Assembly: GCA_030671915.1 (NCBI GenBank)
Contig: DAOVHN010000178.1
Coordinates: 1-5,800, forward strand
From: Pseudomonadota bacterium
Lineage (GTDB): Bacteria > Pseudomonadota > Alphaproteobacteria > UBA8366 > JADFVY01
Length of the DNA: 5,800 bases
Direction of reading: 5' to 3'
Shown here: piece by piece, positions 5,712 through 5,800 of the stretch
Position numbering within the stretch: position 1 is the stretch's first letter
How the letters are laid out: the number at the start of each line of letters is the position of its first letter
The notes under the pieces: generated by a model
Databases searched by the model: none
Told to the model about the DNA's origin: nothing
The model's input: only the letters and a program-made list of their open reading frames with translations
Program-made: the position numbers and the translations under genes

Positions 5712-5800
5712 CTAATCCTCGGCCTCCGGGAACTTCGTGTGGCCGCCCTTCTGCATGTGGGTGCACATGGCCTGTTTGGCCTCCTGAATGCCCTCTTCCG
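5712..5800 (-). CDS. C-terminal end of an unrecognised protein
   Basis: The last 28 codons of an open frame that enters from the right edge and ends with TAG at 5714-5712, four bases before the radical SAM start. It is therefore the preceding gene of the same operon. The tail is hydrophilic and contains M-C-T-H-M-Q-K-G-G-H, one cysteine and two histidines that could bind a metal or heme, and ends F-P-E-A-E-D. I do not recognise the family. Coding is supported by the tight spacing and by the Shine-Dalgarno of the next gene lying within its last codons. It may be an enzyme of the same pathway or a short substrate protein; the visible piece cannot separate these. Confidence 0.6.
   Translation of the reverse strand, partial: EEGIQEAKQAMCTHMQKGGHTKFPEAED
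5717..5720 (-). promoter_or_regulatory. Ribosome binding site of the radical SAM gene
   Basis: GAGG on the minus strand, 9 bases before the ATG at 5707 and inside the last codons of the upstream gene. It supports the chosen start and close co-translation with that gene. Confidence 0.6.

Overview
All recognisable genes lie on the minus strand, so the window reads right to left. It is high-GC bacterial DNA and most resembles a Gram-negative proteobacterium: there is a TRAP-type transporter set, a Sec signal peptide, a lipoprotein, and a FAD-type protoporphyrinogen oxidase beside a radical SAM enzyme. An alphaproteobacterium is possible, but the sequence alone does not settle the lineage.

Right part (3025-5800): a tight three-gene run. 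It starts with the last 28 codons of an unrecognised gene. Four bases later comes a 431-residue radical SAM/SPASM protein carrying a C-terminal PCP_red-type domain (the small domain otherwise known from light-independent protochlorophyllide reductase). This overlaps by 8 bases a 464-residue protoporphyrinogen/coproporphyrinogen oxidase of the HemY/HemG family. The pairing points to a late step of tetrapyrrole (heme-type) synthesis or modification, but the exact reaction of the radical SAM enzyme cannot be read from sequence.

Middle (2641-3024): 384 bases without an intact gene. About 275 of them are an internally deleted IS6-family insertion sequence. It keeps 13-base imperfect inverted ends and the first ~70 codons of the transposase but has lost the catalytic core. 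A small AT-rich inverted repeat lies between it and the oxidase gene.

Left part (1-2640): a TRAP transporter operon in the order tatT, dctP, dctQM. It encodes a TatT-family lipoprotein, a DctP-family periplasmic substrate-binding protein, and the start of a membrane permease that appears to fuse the small (Q) and large (M) subunits and runs off the left edge. Spacing is 8 and 14 bases. TatT and the binding protein would work together in the periplasm to deliver a ligand, often proposed to be hydrophobic or an organic acid, to the ion-driven permease. The IS remnant ends 25 bases before the tatT start codon, and its end supplies a plausible -35 box for the operon. The window therefore looks like two unrelated operons brought together or separated at a mobile-element scar.
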